A stretch of DNA of 64,000 nt from Haemaphysalis longicornis (lineage: Eukaryota > Arthropoda > Arachnida > Ixodida > Ixodidae). The stretch spans positions 43,016,144 through 43,080,143 of the forward strand of contig CM023457.1 in assembly GCA_013339765.2 (NCBI GenBank). Reading direction: 5' to 3'. Shown here one piece after another: positions 9,750-20,894 of the stretch; positions within the stretch are counted from its first letter, which is position 1; each line of letters begins with the position of its first letter. The notes beneath the pieces were generated by a model. It saw only the letters and a list, made by a program, of their open reading frames with translations. It did no database searches and was not told the origin of the DNA. The position numbers were made by a program, and so were the translations under genes.

Positions 9750-12029
9750 CCGCGGAATAATTTTCTTCACTGCGATGGCGTAGACTAGATGACTCTGGGG
9801 CAATAAAGAGCTAACTCTTATGACTACTTAACGAAACTCGGGAAAGTGGGAGTACTTAACGAAAGTCGCGCTGCTGGGAGTGCAAATTCACAGATTAGAG
9901 TTTGCGACCCCCAGTGGTGGTCGTTGCAGTGGAGGTGGAAGAAAAGAGTGTCCTTTGACACTTGGCGTGGGAACGACATGAAGAGATCCATTATATACGC
10001 GATGCAGCCTTCGCCTACTCTAAATTGGTGTGGTGAACTACGGAAAAATATGCACAAATAAAGGCTCATCACGTAGTTTTCCAATCTAAACGATGCTTCA
10101 TTGTCTGTATACTGGTCTGTCTCACAAACAGACCACTACACTACTTCCGGCAGTACTTTATGCTCGACTGTACTCAGCTTTGAGTGCGGTACAGCTTCGA
10201 ATGAAGTCATTAATTGAGGACCATGGCGTGGTAAGGACAAAGCTCCTAATAAGCAGCATTAAATGTGAATCGGACTCCTGATTCCTCATTTAATATCCTC
10301 GTTTGATATTTAGATGATTCTAAGAGTCCGCATTTTGAACTAGAGCATTCACATATCGTGCCACCACACTTTTTTAGTTTTCAGTTTTTCACATCAATAT
10401 ACAGATGCGCTAAGGCGAAAGAATATTGTCGGGAAGCCCCTGTTCCGTTTGCTTTTTTCAATTTTTTAGCATCCCTCTTCGGCCACCGAGGCCCCGCTTT
10501 TCTAAGAAACGCATGCCGAGTGTGTATTGGCCCGTCGGCCGACTCGGGAGACGCGGCTCTCGAGAGGGACCATCCACTCATCTTGTGTTACCGCACGCAC
10601 TGGCGTCTCCGACCCCCGTTGCGCGCCTACGCGGGCCGCTATGTTCTCCGACCCCCGGTCTCGTTCAAACGGCCGCCTGTCTTTTCTCCTTTTCGAGTTT
10701 GTATACCTTTACTTTATTCTCACCAGTAATTCTTTTGCCAGAAACGGGCGCCTTCGAGTGTGAACTGTGTGTCTTCTGTGTGCGATTTTTTCCTTTTCAC
10801 TTTGGCGGGGACATGTCTGATTGGAGCTAAGAAGCGTCTTCCTGATTGGCTGCGGGTGTGCCTTAGACTTGTTCCCGGGCGTCCGCACACGCTAGGATGC
10901 GCTTTTTCCCCCAATACGTCCCCCACCGGACCACGCGAAGCGAATATAACGCGGCATCTCCGGCTATTGAGGGCGAGAGGGCGGCCTGCACCAGCTGACT
11001 TCAGAAACTCTGCCGCCCGCCGTCGTGCCCTCCCGCCGGGAGCCCTTCGCCCGCCAGCTATGTCCCGCTAAGTATCCTTAATCTTTTGACTGTCTTTTTC
11101 TTCTATGTAATAAGTGTAATTGTTTCAAGTTCGTATGTGCTAAATGTCACCAATGTCATCAGTAGATTAAACAAGTTAACCTTTAAAACCTCTTCAACGT
11201 TTCGACGTCTTCACTGCAATCTTCATGCTACAGTAGCGGCAGGTATTTACCAAAATACGCCGTTACAATATTTTGCGGTTATTGTCACGAAAATGGTCTT
11301 CTTATTTGTTGCGAGATAACAGAACGAAGAAATCAAACCTCGAAAACGATTGTGCTACGGGTGGCTGGGTATTGCCTCAGTTTAGGCTTAATCACTTTCT
11401 TGGCCTCTTTGCTTGTCCATGGTTACTTTCCGGCGTGTACTCACGCCTCTCCGATGAACATTGACTTTGAGTGGTGCAATGCCAGCGCAATAGAACAGAC
11501 AAAGAAGGCCGTCAGAGCAGGCAGCGTGCCACCGGGTATCAGGTCCTGCCTTCACGCACGACTCGTATCCCATTCCCATTCTCGTAGCTTCCCCTTGCGT
11601 AATGCACGCGCAACGAAACGTCCGCTGGGTCGTTGGCGAGAAAACAGCCTGGAGAGTCACTTGTTTTAAGAGGAATCCTCACGTCACAATCGTGAAGCCT
11701 AGTCATAAAAAATTAAAAAATAAGGACTCATGGAAGCTTCCCTTTCAAGTGACAGGCAAGCGGTAGTTCTTTGCGCCTCATGTGGCCGCCCGACTGCACT
11801 GTGTGCGTGCGTCTGTCGCGTCTGTCCGTTCGGTTGTCGGGCCGTCCGGGTATTCGGGTTTCGGCGACGAGTCACCGTCCGGGCGTTGTGCGCAGCGCTG
11901 CCTGCAACCCTAAACGCGCAGCGGGCATATCGTGCGGGCAAAGTGGTCGGACGGGAGCGACAGCAAACATCTTTATTTATTGAGCTTTCGGATCCGTCGA
12001 AGTTAACGCCGCAGTCGACGTGTTGTGTG
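9750..12029. other. Intergenic, GC-rich segment, no gene recognised
   Basis: No protein family was recognised. From about 10440 to 11060 the base composition is markedly more GC-rich than the surroundings, with overlapping open frames on both strands that look compositional. 11760-11990 is similar. Either could be an unrecognised LTR or a promoter, but no matching direct repeat was found. Confidence 0.25.
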
Positions 12030-13120
12030 CCGCCACCATACAAAAGACAGAGTACGACATCCGTGCCTTACATCCCCGTACCTTTCCGTTTTCCCTGACT
12101 CACACAGCGTTGATTTGGTTCGAAAATAATGAATCATCCGTCACCAGTTTGGATAGCTTTGTAACGGAAATCCGGAAGCGTTTTGGTGACTCCGAAGCCA
12201 AAAAGAAAAAAGCCGAACAGACCTTGCTACAAAAAGCTCAACTCCCGGGGGAAACATGCACGGCATACATTGAAGGCGTGCTGCAGCTCTGCCGGATCGT
12301 AAATTCGGCGATGTCTGAGGAAGACAAAGTGGGTCACCTTCTTAAAGGCTTCGCCGAAGATGTTTACAACTTTCTGATAAGCAAAGATCAGCTGAACACT
12401 ACGGCCGATGTGATCCAGCACTGCAGGACGTTTGAAGTTTTGAAGATGCGGCGCGTTACGACCAAGTTTGGACGTCTTGCCAACGTCACCACGGTCGCTG
12501 CAGTTGATGTGGCCGCGTCAGGCGACCTCGCTGAGATTCTGCGGCGTATCGTGCGAGAAGAACTCGTACGGCACGCAGAGTTGACTCAGCGGCCTGATGA
12601 CGTTCGCGATGGCTGTGCAATGCAAGAATAGCCCTTGAACGCTTTCTAAACCAGGAACACCCATTTCAACTCAATGACGCTCGCGGATCCCCGGGAGCTG
12701 GCACCTCACGTCGACCGGGATAGGAGGAGCCGTAATGAGCACCTCAACCCTCCATACCTATCCCAGTACCCAAGCTATGTCGGACGCCCTAACCTCGAGT
12801 ACAGAGACGGTCAGACCGAGTATCGGAGAGAACCTCATGTTTGCTATTTTTGCGGATGCGTTGGCCACATTGCGCGTTATTGCCGCCGCCGTCGCCAAAC
12901 ACCGAGATTCGAACAACGGCCCGTGTTGTCGCGCACTACCTACCCTCGCGATTTTGGGGGCTACGGACATCCGCAGTCAGCACTTTCCCCTAGACAGGAG
13001 GCATTCCAGCAATCTCGTCGCAACAACTCTCCGGCCTCTGACAGGAGTGTCACACCCCCGACTCAGCGCCTACGGCGGTCTCCCTCTCCACGACGTCGCT
13101 CGCCCCCGCCGGGAAACTAG
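12030..13120 (+). pseudogene. gag: gypsy gag with CCHC zinc knuckle, broken
   Basis: The capsid-like segment contains ALIWFENNESSV and then TLLQKAQLPGETCTAYIEG and VGHLLKGF, the usual retrotransposon gag blocks. The frame stops at 12629-12631, and the same frame resumes after 12674 with a single zinc knuckle CYFCGCVGHIARYC (CX2CX4HX4C), followed by an Arg/Pro/Ser-rich basic tail ending near 13120. The N-terminal third expected before WFEN is absent, which marks the element's 5' truncation. Confidence 0.75.
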
Positions 13121-13149
13121 CCGGCGCGGCCGATGGGGGTGAGGTCGCG

Positions 13150-13400
13150 GGACAGTCTTTTTCGGAAATCCCTCTGCCTGTCTTAATGTTAAAGAACAAA
13201 GTGGACGTTATAATTGACGGAATTCCCGTAAGCGCTTTGGTGGACACTGGGTCTACGGTTTCGGTTATGAGTTTGAGATTTAAACAGAGTTTACGACGAA
13301 AGGTGATGTTTCATAGGGATCAACCTGTTACATTTCGTGGAGTTGGAGGCGAAGTGTTGTGTCCGCTTGGGACTTGTTTAGCAGGAGTGCATCTCGGTGG
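13150..13400 (+). pseudogene. gypsy aspartic protease
   Basis: The frame carries IPVSALVDTGSTVSVMS, the active-site D-T-G of retropepsins, and a flap-like TFRGVGGEV. It lies in a different frame from gag. At about 13395 the homologous reading crosses to the RT frame, where HDVILGIDFL (protease C-terminal block) is found, so there is a frameshift inside the protease end. Confidence 0.75.
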
Positions 13401-14660
13401 AAGGTGTTCAAGACAGAATTCACTGTACTCCCGCATTCCACACACGATGTCATATTGGGTATTGACTTCCTGAAAGAGTGTAGCGCTACTGTTGATTGCG
13501 CGAATGGAGAAATTCACCTGCCAGATGATGTTCCTTTACCCCTCATGGACGATTGCACTGCTATCACCGCTCTTTCTGTATTGGAAGACTGTGCCGTACC
13601 AGCACTTTCGGCAAGATTTATTGTTGTTACTTCGCCCACAATCCGTTCAGGCACGTTCGAAGCCTTGGTGGAGCCAGTACATGAACGCTGTGCCAAAAAG
13701 AACCTACTTGTTCCACGCTGTGTCGTCTCAGTTGCTGATGGCTGTGCCAGATTGTGGGTGGCGAACTGCTCGAACGAAACCACCGTGCTTCCCCAGGGCA
13801 TGAAAATTGCTTCGTACGACGAACATGCCCCAACCGCAATTTCTGCACTGACCGATGCCCCAGTTCATTCTCTGGATCCTTCTCCCCAGGAAGCAAAGTT
13901 CACTGGAATGATTGATAAATCTCTCCGCTCTGACGAACGCCGGTCTCTGTTGAGGATTCTTTTCCGGTACTCTGCCGTATTTGATTTTTCCCAGACCCGC
14001 TCCACGCTGTCGTTTCCAAAATCCCGGGCGCACCACGTCATAAATACCGGATCAGCACCACCAATTAGGCAGAAACCTTATCGAGTATCACCATCCGAGC
14101 GCAAAGTTATTAACGACCAAGTCGGCGAAATGTTGAAGGCAGGCGTGATTCAGGAGTCCTCGAGTCCTTGGGGAGCGCCCGTTATTTTGGTGAAGAAGAA
14201 AGACGGCTCCTGGAGGTTTTGCGTTGACTACCGCCGCCTGAATGCTGTCACAAGAAAGGATGTATATCCTCTACCAAGGGTTGACGAAGCTGTTGACTGC
14301 CTCCACTCAGCATCTTACTTTTCTTCCGTCGACTTAAGGTCCGGAGACTGGCAGCTTCCTATGCATCCAAGCGACAAAGAAAAGACGGCTTTCGTCACCC
14401 CAGATGGACTATACGAATTTAATGTTATGCCCTTTGGCTTGTGTAATGCGCCTGCCACCTTCGAACGCTTCATGGACACAGTTTTGCGTGGTCTGAAGTG
14501 GAACATATGCATGTGCTATCTGGATGGTGTCGTCATTTTCGGTCGCACTTTCGACGAGCATAATTCCCGCCTAGCTGTTGTGCTTGACTGCATACAGAAC
14601 GCAGGCCTCGTATTGAACTAAAAAAAATGTCGCTTCGGCGAGCGCCAAGCCCTTGTTTTA
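13395..14660 (+). pseudogene. pol: gypsy reverse transcriptase with altered catalytic box
   Basis: RT blocks are in order: YRVSPSERKVIND, ESSSPWGAPVILVKKKDGSW, FCVDYRRLNAVT, SSVDLRSGDWQLPM, NVMPFGLCNAPATFERFM. The catalytic box reads CYLDGVVIF where the family has Y-L-D-D, so the second Asp is Gly and polymerase activity should be lost. A TAA at 14619-14621 interrupts the frame, but the same frame continues on both sides with KKCRFGE, so this is a single nonsense change. Confidence 0.85.
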
Positions 14661-16500
14661 GGCCTTTTGGTTGACAAGGATGGTGTGCGACCAGACCCGA
14701 ACAAGACTGAGGCTGTTGCGTCCTTCAAAGAGCCACAGTCTGTAAAGGATTTAAGAAGTTTTCTTGGCCTCTGCTCGTATTTTCGACGTTTCGTGCCCAG
14801 ATTTGCGGACATTGCGTCTCCCGTAACGCGCCTGCTTCAAAAAGACGTCCCTTTCATCTGGACTCCAGAATGTGAAGAAGCTTTCCGCCAGTTGAAGTTT
14901 GTGCTTACATCGGGTCCAATCCTGCGCCATTTCTACCGCCTGGCCCCTATAGAAGTTCACACGGACGCTAGCGCAGTGGGAATTGGTGCCGTGCTAGTTC
15001 AACCTCATGACGGCCGTGAACACGTTATTGCTTATGCCAGTCGTTCGCTGAGCAAAGCCGAGCGTAATTACACGGTCACGGAGCAAGAGTGCCTGGCAGT
15101 CATATTCGCGACTCAACGCGTTCGTTCTTACCTGTACGGCCACAGCTTTACCGTAGTTACGGACCATCACTCACTGTGTTGGCTTGTGAACCTCCGCGAT
15201 CCTTCAGGCCGTCTTGCACGGTGGGCTTTGCGTCTTCAGGAATTCAACTTTACGGTCACCTACAAGAGCGGCCGCAAACATTCCGACGCCGACTGTCTTT
15301 CCCGCCTCCCAATGGAAACAACAGACGGCGATTCTGATAACCTCGACGACTATCTCGCAGCTGTGACCACGGAGTTTCCCGACCTCAGTACATTCAGGAA
15401 AGCCCAACTGCAAGATCCGCATCTAGCATCACTGTTCGATTCAGCACGTCAAAGTCCAACGCGCAGCTCCTTCTGTGTGCACGACGGGTTACTCTACAAA
15501 AAGAATTACTCGTCAACCGGTTCCCGCTTGCTTCTTGTGGTTCCCCAAAGCTTGCTTACTTTGGTTCTCCAAGCTATGCATGACGATGCCACTGCGGGCC
15601 ACATGGGACTTGCTCGGACGCTTCACCGCACGCGCCAGCGCTTTTACTGGCCCAAAATGCGTCAGGTGACAGAACGATACGTCGCGAGTTGCCCCGAATG
15701 TCAACAGCACAAGACTCCTGCGTCAAGGCCACTTGGCCAACTGCATCCGGTAAACCCACCGCACTCTCCATTCGAGATAGTTGGTATCGACCTGCTCGGT
15801 CCATTCCCACGGTCAGCGCACGGTAACCGTTGGATAATTGTCTGCGTGGACTACCTCTCCCGTTACACAGAGACCGCTGCCCTCCCATCAGATACTGCCA
15901 CCGAGGTCTCAAACTTTCTTTTGCACCGTATTCTGCTCCGCCACGGCCCGCCTCGCGTCATCATCATCGACCGTGGGCCCCAATTCACCGCTGATGTTGT
16001 GGAAGAACTGCTCCGGCATTCTTTCTCGCAGCTTCGTCACTCAACCCCTTACCATCCGCAGACGAACGGCCTCACTGAGCGCACCAATCGGACACTTACG
16101 AACATGATAGCTATGTACATTGATTCCAAACACAAAAACTGGGACGCATCTTGCCATTCATTACGTACGCATATAATACCGCCCGCCACGAGACCACAGG
16201 ATACAGCCCTTTCTACCTCCTTTATGCGCGTCCGCCGTCGATCACTTTGGACACGATTTTTCCGTTTTCTGTGAACGAAGACCGCAGCGTAGCTAAGACT
16301 CTGTGCCTCGCTGAAGAAGCCCGTCGAATCGCTAGGTTACGTACTCTGGCCTCGCAAGACCGGTTGAAGTTGCGCTACGACAGCTGCCCACCGAGACATG
16401 TCGTTCAGAAAGAGGAGATTCTGTGTGGCTTTGGACCCCCCTCCTGCCAACGCGGTCTGTGTGAAAGCTTCTGGCACACTACACAGGGCCATTTGTAGTT
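14660..16500 (+). pseudogene. pol: gypsy RNase H and integrase
   Basis: After the RT thumb (FLGLCSYFRRFV), RNase H shows EVHTDASAVGIGAVL, TEQECLAV and VVTDHHSLCWL. Integrase has the HHCC finger (H-AGHMG ... CPECQQHK) and the DDE core GIDLLGPFPR, IIIDRGPQF and GLTERTNRTL, all three acidic residues present. Near 16145 the reading shifts frame into LPFITYAYNTARHETTGYSP, and a further shift lies near 16420 before the C-terminal part. RNase H and integrase motifs survive better than the RT box. Confidence 0.85.
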
Positions 16501-16662
16501 CTCAATCGTACCAGCGATGCTGAATACGTCATCTCACGGCCTCCTTAGAAATGGCAGACGAAGCAGCAAGTCTCAAACAGTTTACGTGGCCCGACTCAAA
16601 CCCTACTACTCACGCGGCATGCCTTGAGTGGCCCGGAGGGCAACGTCTCCACCGGGGGAAAT

Positions 16663-16860
16663 TGTACGCTGTCTAGTCACGGTCCACAAGGTCAAGTGTC
16701 CCAAGGAATTGACCAACGAATTTAAGGGAATGTGCTGACAAGGTAGAGAAAGACGAGGTTGCTAGCGTTTCGAGGCTGCAGTCGGACATACTGAGCTACC
16801 CCCTTGTTGACTTTGCAATAAACCATCGTTCCCCCGCACGTAACAATATTCCGCAAAACA
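16663..16860 (+). repeat. Candidate gypsy 3' LTR
   Basis: It begins TGTACGC directly after a purine tract (ccgggggaaat) and contains a polyadenylation signal at 16817. The end is uncertain and the matching 5' LTR is absent from the window, so the LTR call rests on position and signals only. Confidence 0.4.
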
Positions 16861-17994
16861 CACTGTACTTTGTTGGTGCTTATCATTTTGTCTTTTCAAC
16901 TCGGCCGCTCAGGCCCCTTTCTAGGTAATGATCCGTTTATTGTCAAGGCTGCAGTCAGTCCAGAACTCAGCACAGTCCCTCCCAGGAGTTATTCCCATAA
17001 ACCTATCAACGGATTGAGCAGTCCTTGGACAACCAGCCCGCGTATTGTCTGCGACGTGAGGGGAAAAAGCATCCGCTCTTTCTGCTCCCGCTCAGGACAT
17101 CAACGGTTCCACACCTTTTGTTTTTCAATGCACTGAAGGAGACAGCAACGCGCCACAAACGTCATCACAAAAATTGGGGCACGTGCAACGTGCCACCATG
17201 CCGGAGCACCGATATGGCGAACATGTGCAAATACGCACGCGAGCGAAACCAACACTACCTCTCAGCTGATATAACACTAGTTACAGCGCTATGATGTAAA
17301 GGGAAGATGGCGCGATAACTCCCAGCAGAATGCCAAACAGAATCGTCAAAGCAAATTAGGTAAACACCGCGCATCCGTAGGCCGCTCCGTGCTTGTGAAT
17401 GTTTACGGCCGCACGTTCGATCAAGGCCGGTCGTGGTTCGATCGATCCAACGTCAGAAGTCAAATTCGGCTAGCAGCTCGTGAGTGTGCTTCCTGAGCAT
17501 GGGATCTACGTCTCGCCTTGCTTTGAACAGCGACAGTGCATCTTTTATCTGTTTCTCAAAAAAACTAAATTACATAAAAACAATGAGGTCGACACGAGAG
17601 TAGGGGGATAAATATAATGGAAAAACTGTATTAATTTCACTCGTACAGAAACGACACGTCTTCTTTGATCGAAGTCAGAATGCAGAGTCCCACCCAAAAC
17701 TTCTCTTCAAGGGTGAGGGCGAAGCTCTCTCTCTCGGTCTGGGCCCGACCCCGCCGGCGCTCCGTTGTGCGTCTCAGGTTTCGGCTTTCTCGGAAAGCTT
17801 GGCTGTCTGTTCTTGTTCTTTTTCGTTGCCGTTGGTCTTGAGGTCATTTCTTACAACTTCCACGATACGAGGGTGGGAGCGCAACGCTGGGGGAAAAATT
17901 CACGCGTCTCCACGAAGTGAATCATGACGAGTGGGCGAAGCAGTGGGGATCGTTCTTAGCATAAATCACCCGTGACATTGACCACTCGCGCATG
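16861..17994. other. Intergenic, no feature recognised
   Basis: Two short + frames near 16870-17294 have no motif. I see no TIR, tRNA or domain. This is probably old repeat debris downstream of the gypsy copy. Confidence 0.3.
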
Positions 17995-18029
17995 TAAATG
18001 AGTGACAACGCGTGTGTGCAGTATGTACA

Positions 18030-18142
18030 ATTCCAATCCAATCCCATACAATTCAGTTTAATCCAATCCAGTCCATTCCAAATCCAATTCAATCCAAATC
18101 CAAATGCAATCCAATTCAATCCAATCCAATCCAATCCAATGC
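18030..18142. repeat. Degenerate TCCAA-type satellite
   Basis: Imperfect tandem TCCAA/ATCCAATTCA units fill this stretch, ending in four clean ATCCA repeats. The paired antisense frames rich in Gly-Leu-Asp-Trp-Ile are artefacts. Confidence 0.9.
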
Positions 18143-18225
18143 TCCTCGCACATGCGCAGCACGGCTCTCCAGGAGCCACGCGAAACTGCTCAACCTTTCT
18201 CTCCCGCTCTCTCGCTCTAACCTTT

Positions 18226-18425
18226 TGCGAATCTCTCTCTCTCTCTCTCTCTCTCTAACCTTTTGTGAACCTTTTATTTTGTTCTTGTTAACCTTTTGTG
18301 AACCTTTTGTTCACAGATGTTTCGATTTACATGGTGCTGTGCGTCTCTCTCTCTCTCTCTCTCTCTCTAACCATTTGTGAACCTTTTGTTCACAGGTGTT
18401 TCGATTTACACGGTGCTGTGTCGTG
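18226..18425. repeat. Compound tandem repeat: (CT)n plus TTTGTGAACC unit
   Basis: A unit made of a (CT)n run, AACCTTTTGTGAACCTTTTG, TTCACAG and GTTTCGATTTACA then GGTGCTGTG occurs twice (CT runs near 18234 and 18344), with an extra partial copy of the TTTGTGAACC part between. The unit differs at only a few positions, indicating recent duplication. Confidence 0.8.
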
Positions 18426-18494
18426 AGCACGGACGCCGGACAAGCCTCGGCCTTAAGGGGCTTCGCCCCTAAAATCTCGTACGGCGCCTTCGGT

Positions 18495-19640
18495 GAGAGA
18501 GAGAGAGAGAGAGAGAACAACTTTATTTAGCCACACAAAATTGCGGCGACTACGTGCCGGATGGGGTGGTTCCCTCTTCACGGGACCCATATGCTACCTC
18601 GGCTGCCTGGCCCCTGGAGATCAGGACGAGCTGGTCTTCCAAGCGGGGCTGGTTAGCAAGGTCTCCCATCGCTCGTTAAAGGGTGTGGGAAGGGTGATTG
18701 AGGGTTGGGTAAGGGGTGGAGGGATTGCCTCGGTGAAATCGCACTCTCCGATGACGTGCCGGAGCGTGCCCAATTGCCCGCAGAATCTACACTCTTTCTC
18801 GTATATCTCGGGGTACATTCTGCTTTGGAGATAGGGGTGCGGGAAGGATCCTGCTTGTATTTGGCGATAGATCGTTTGCTGTGTTCTGCTGAGCGACTTG
18901 TGCGGGTCAGGGTACCGCCGGTCTGCCTTCCCTGTAGTGGCTGGTGATCTCCTTGTAGGTCGTTATGGCCTGCGGCTCGTGCTCGTCTGCCCGGTGTTCA
19001 AGTTCTCGGGCAAGCTGGTGGGCGAGTTCGTTGCCCTCCAGCCCTGAGTGAGCCGGTGTCCATATAAGTTCGACTTTCTGCTCGGGTATGCGGCGTATTC
19101 CTCCCTCTAGTATTCTGAGTGCCGTCAGAGACACCTGCCCTTTTCTATAGCTGGCATACGCTTTTTTGCGAGTCTGTGATTATTTGCTCGCGTTAGGCAA
19201 CGTGAGCGCCAAGGCTATTGCCGCCTCTTCCGCTTCTTCCGGGAACGCCGTTTTGACGATGCGCACGTCACCAGAGCGTCTTTCGTCGTGACCGAGATCG
19301 CGGCTCGTGTCGAAAACTTGGGCGTCCGTGTAGAGGGTGATCCCCGTTCCACCTTCTTGTTCTTCCGCTTGTCTCAGCGTTTCGATGAGGGCATTGACCC
19401 TGGCCTTTCTGCGCCCGTCGTTGCGACCCGGTCTCATGTTTTTGGTAGGGGTTTGCTCTCGATTTTCTGATACCAAAGTTTGGGCAAAGGTCCGACCTTT
19501 GCCTTCGGTGACGCCGCTCGGCTCCACCTCCACCGGCAGCCAGCCGGAGCCCCTAAATACTACCGCGGGCCTGAAAGAGGTGAAACTTCCATGATGCAGT
19601 TCGCGGTAGCAGCCCGAGGAGAGGAGAATGCGGCTTCAGA
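18495..19640 (-). pseudogene. I-clade-like LINE 3' part: RNase H and C-terminal zinc motif
   Basis: On the - strand an RNase H domain is seen in pieces: GTGITLYTDAQVF near 19340, EEAEEAAIALAL near 19210, then VELIWTPAHSGLEGNELAHQLA near 19040. Downstream is CRFCGQLGTLRHVIGEC (about 18760), the C-terminal CCHC motif of these LINEs. Frames change between pieces and ITDS is followed by a stop. The element ends in TAAATAAAGTTGTT and a (CT)n tail at about 18495-18514, which appears to be its 3' terminus. Confidence 0.75.
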
Positions 19641-19649
19641 GGAGTTTGG

Positions 19650-20639
19650 CTTTCCAAAGATGCGCCGCCTGACGTCATGCTACCTCCTAAATTTTTTTCG
19701 TCAATAGTAAAACACAGGTGCGGCGGTGGAGACCAGCACTGAAGGGAAGAAGATATTTACAGTTCTGCATTATAGCTCTGTTGTGTGAAGTGGATGAGAG
19801 GACGGTGTTTCGTCGTGGGTATAATAAATACCCCAAGTGCTGCTGGGGGGGAAGGATTCAATATACGTCAGCTACGTATGAAATTATTCGCCCGTAATCA
19901 TCGGAAATACCGTCCCACAGCAACCTGTAAGTGATGCCAATCACGTACGTTCTTAAAAAGTGTTGCTAAATTTTGTGCACAACTAACAAATTTGTGCAAA
20001 ATATATAATTGCACTGGTGATGTGAACAACGTGGTCGTCTTGAATACATCGTGGCGGACGGACAAGGCACAGCTAGAAGCTGTCACATCACCAGGAGCTC
20101 AGCTAAATGAGGTGAGTCTGCGCATCTCCAAACATGATGCTAGTATCGAAAGTTATGGCAACGGATGTGACCTCAATTTTTCAAGGCGAAGCACAAAATT
20201 AGTTGCACAGCCGTACTCTAGCAATCAAAGTGACTCAGTGCGTAGGCCGTTATGCTTCTCTGCCCGAGGAGGCGAGTTCGATGGCGGTGACGTTTTGCTC
20301 TGGAGGCCAAAGGCGGAAATACCGATGTGTCGAGATTTCGGTGCAGGATCCACAGGTGTTCGAAATAATCCGAAGACCATCACTGCCGCGCGCCTTATAG
20401 CCTAGGTGTTGCTTCGGCGCTTAAAACAGGCCTAATTAAAAGTTTTGAAGAATTTCGAATTCAAGTGTTCAGGGGAAAAAATTAACAAGTCGTTCACAGA
20501 GTAATAATGCGAGCAATTTGCAATGCAAGGATAAGTTTGTACCCGAGAAGAAAGGAGCCGTTTCCCCTATGTTGTAAACCATATATCCTTTTTATGCCCT
20601 GTAACCCACCTGCTAAAATCTTTATCACGGATTGCGGTA

Positions 20640-20640
<1 letters not shown>
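19650..20640. other. Intergenic, no feature recognised
   Basis: No domain on either strand. The 137-codon frame at 19992-20405 (+) has no recognisable motif and its codon pattern gives no support. Confidence 0.3.
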
Positions 20641-20678
<38 letters not shown>

Positions 20679-20682
20679 ATAT
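20640..20682. repeat. (AAAT)n microsatellite
   Basis: About ten AAAT tetranucleotide units in a row, close upstream of the tRNA-Leu half. Confidence 0.95.
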
Positions 20683-20783
20683 CGGTATAGGCTAAAGTGC
20701 CCCTGGTAGGAACAGCACACAGGACGAAAGTCACAGCACTGAACCACAGGAGCCCTTGAAGTTGTAAAGTTTATCGACAAACT

Positions 20784-20843
20784 CCAGACTCAAGTTCTGG
20801 TCCACAAATGTGGGCGTGGGTTCGTATCCCACTTCTGACACCA
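20784..20843 (+). pseudogene. 3' half of tRNA-Leu(CAA) ending in CCA
   Basis: The segment has a full anticodon arm (CCAGA-CTCAAGT-TCTGG, anticodon CAA), a long variable arm, the T arm GTGGGTTCGTATCCCAC, then TTCTGAC-A-CCA. The D arm and 5' acceptor strand are missing. Cytosolic tRNA-Leu(CAA) genes often carry an intron after the anticodon, and none is seen. The CCA directly after the discriminator base suggests copying from mature tRNA, though CCA could occur by chance. Confidence 0.65.
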
Positions 20844-20894
20844 TGTCGCGTGGATGGGGCCGCGGGAGCGTGCAGGAGAGAGAGAGAATAGTCT

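Larger units (their letters stand above)
12030..16860 (+). mobile_element. Ty3/gypsy LTR retrotransposon, 5'-truncated and inactivated
   Basis: Gag, zinc knuckle, protease, reverse transcriptase, RNase H and integrase follow in the gypsy order on the + strand. The first half of gag and the 5' LTR are missing. A purine-rich tract at 16653-16660 is followed by TGTACGCTG, a likely 3' LTR start, and AATAAA lies at 16817-16822. No matching 5' copy was found. Stops and frame changes in gag and pol show that it is not coding now. Confidence 0.85.

Noticed and set aside
10358..11071. Overlapping open frames on both strands as a gene
   Set aside because: Caused by high GC content; no motif or splice logic was found.
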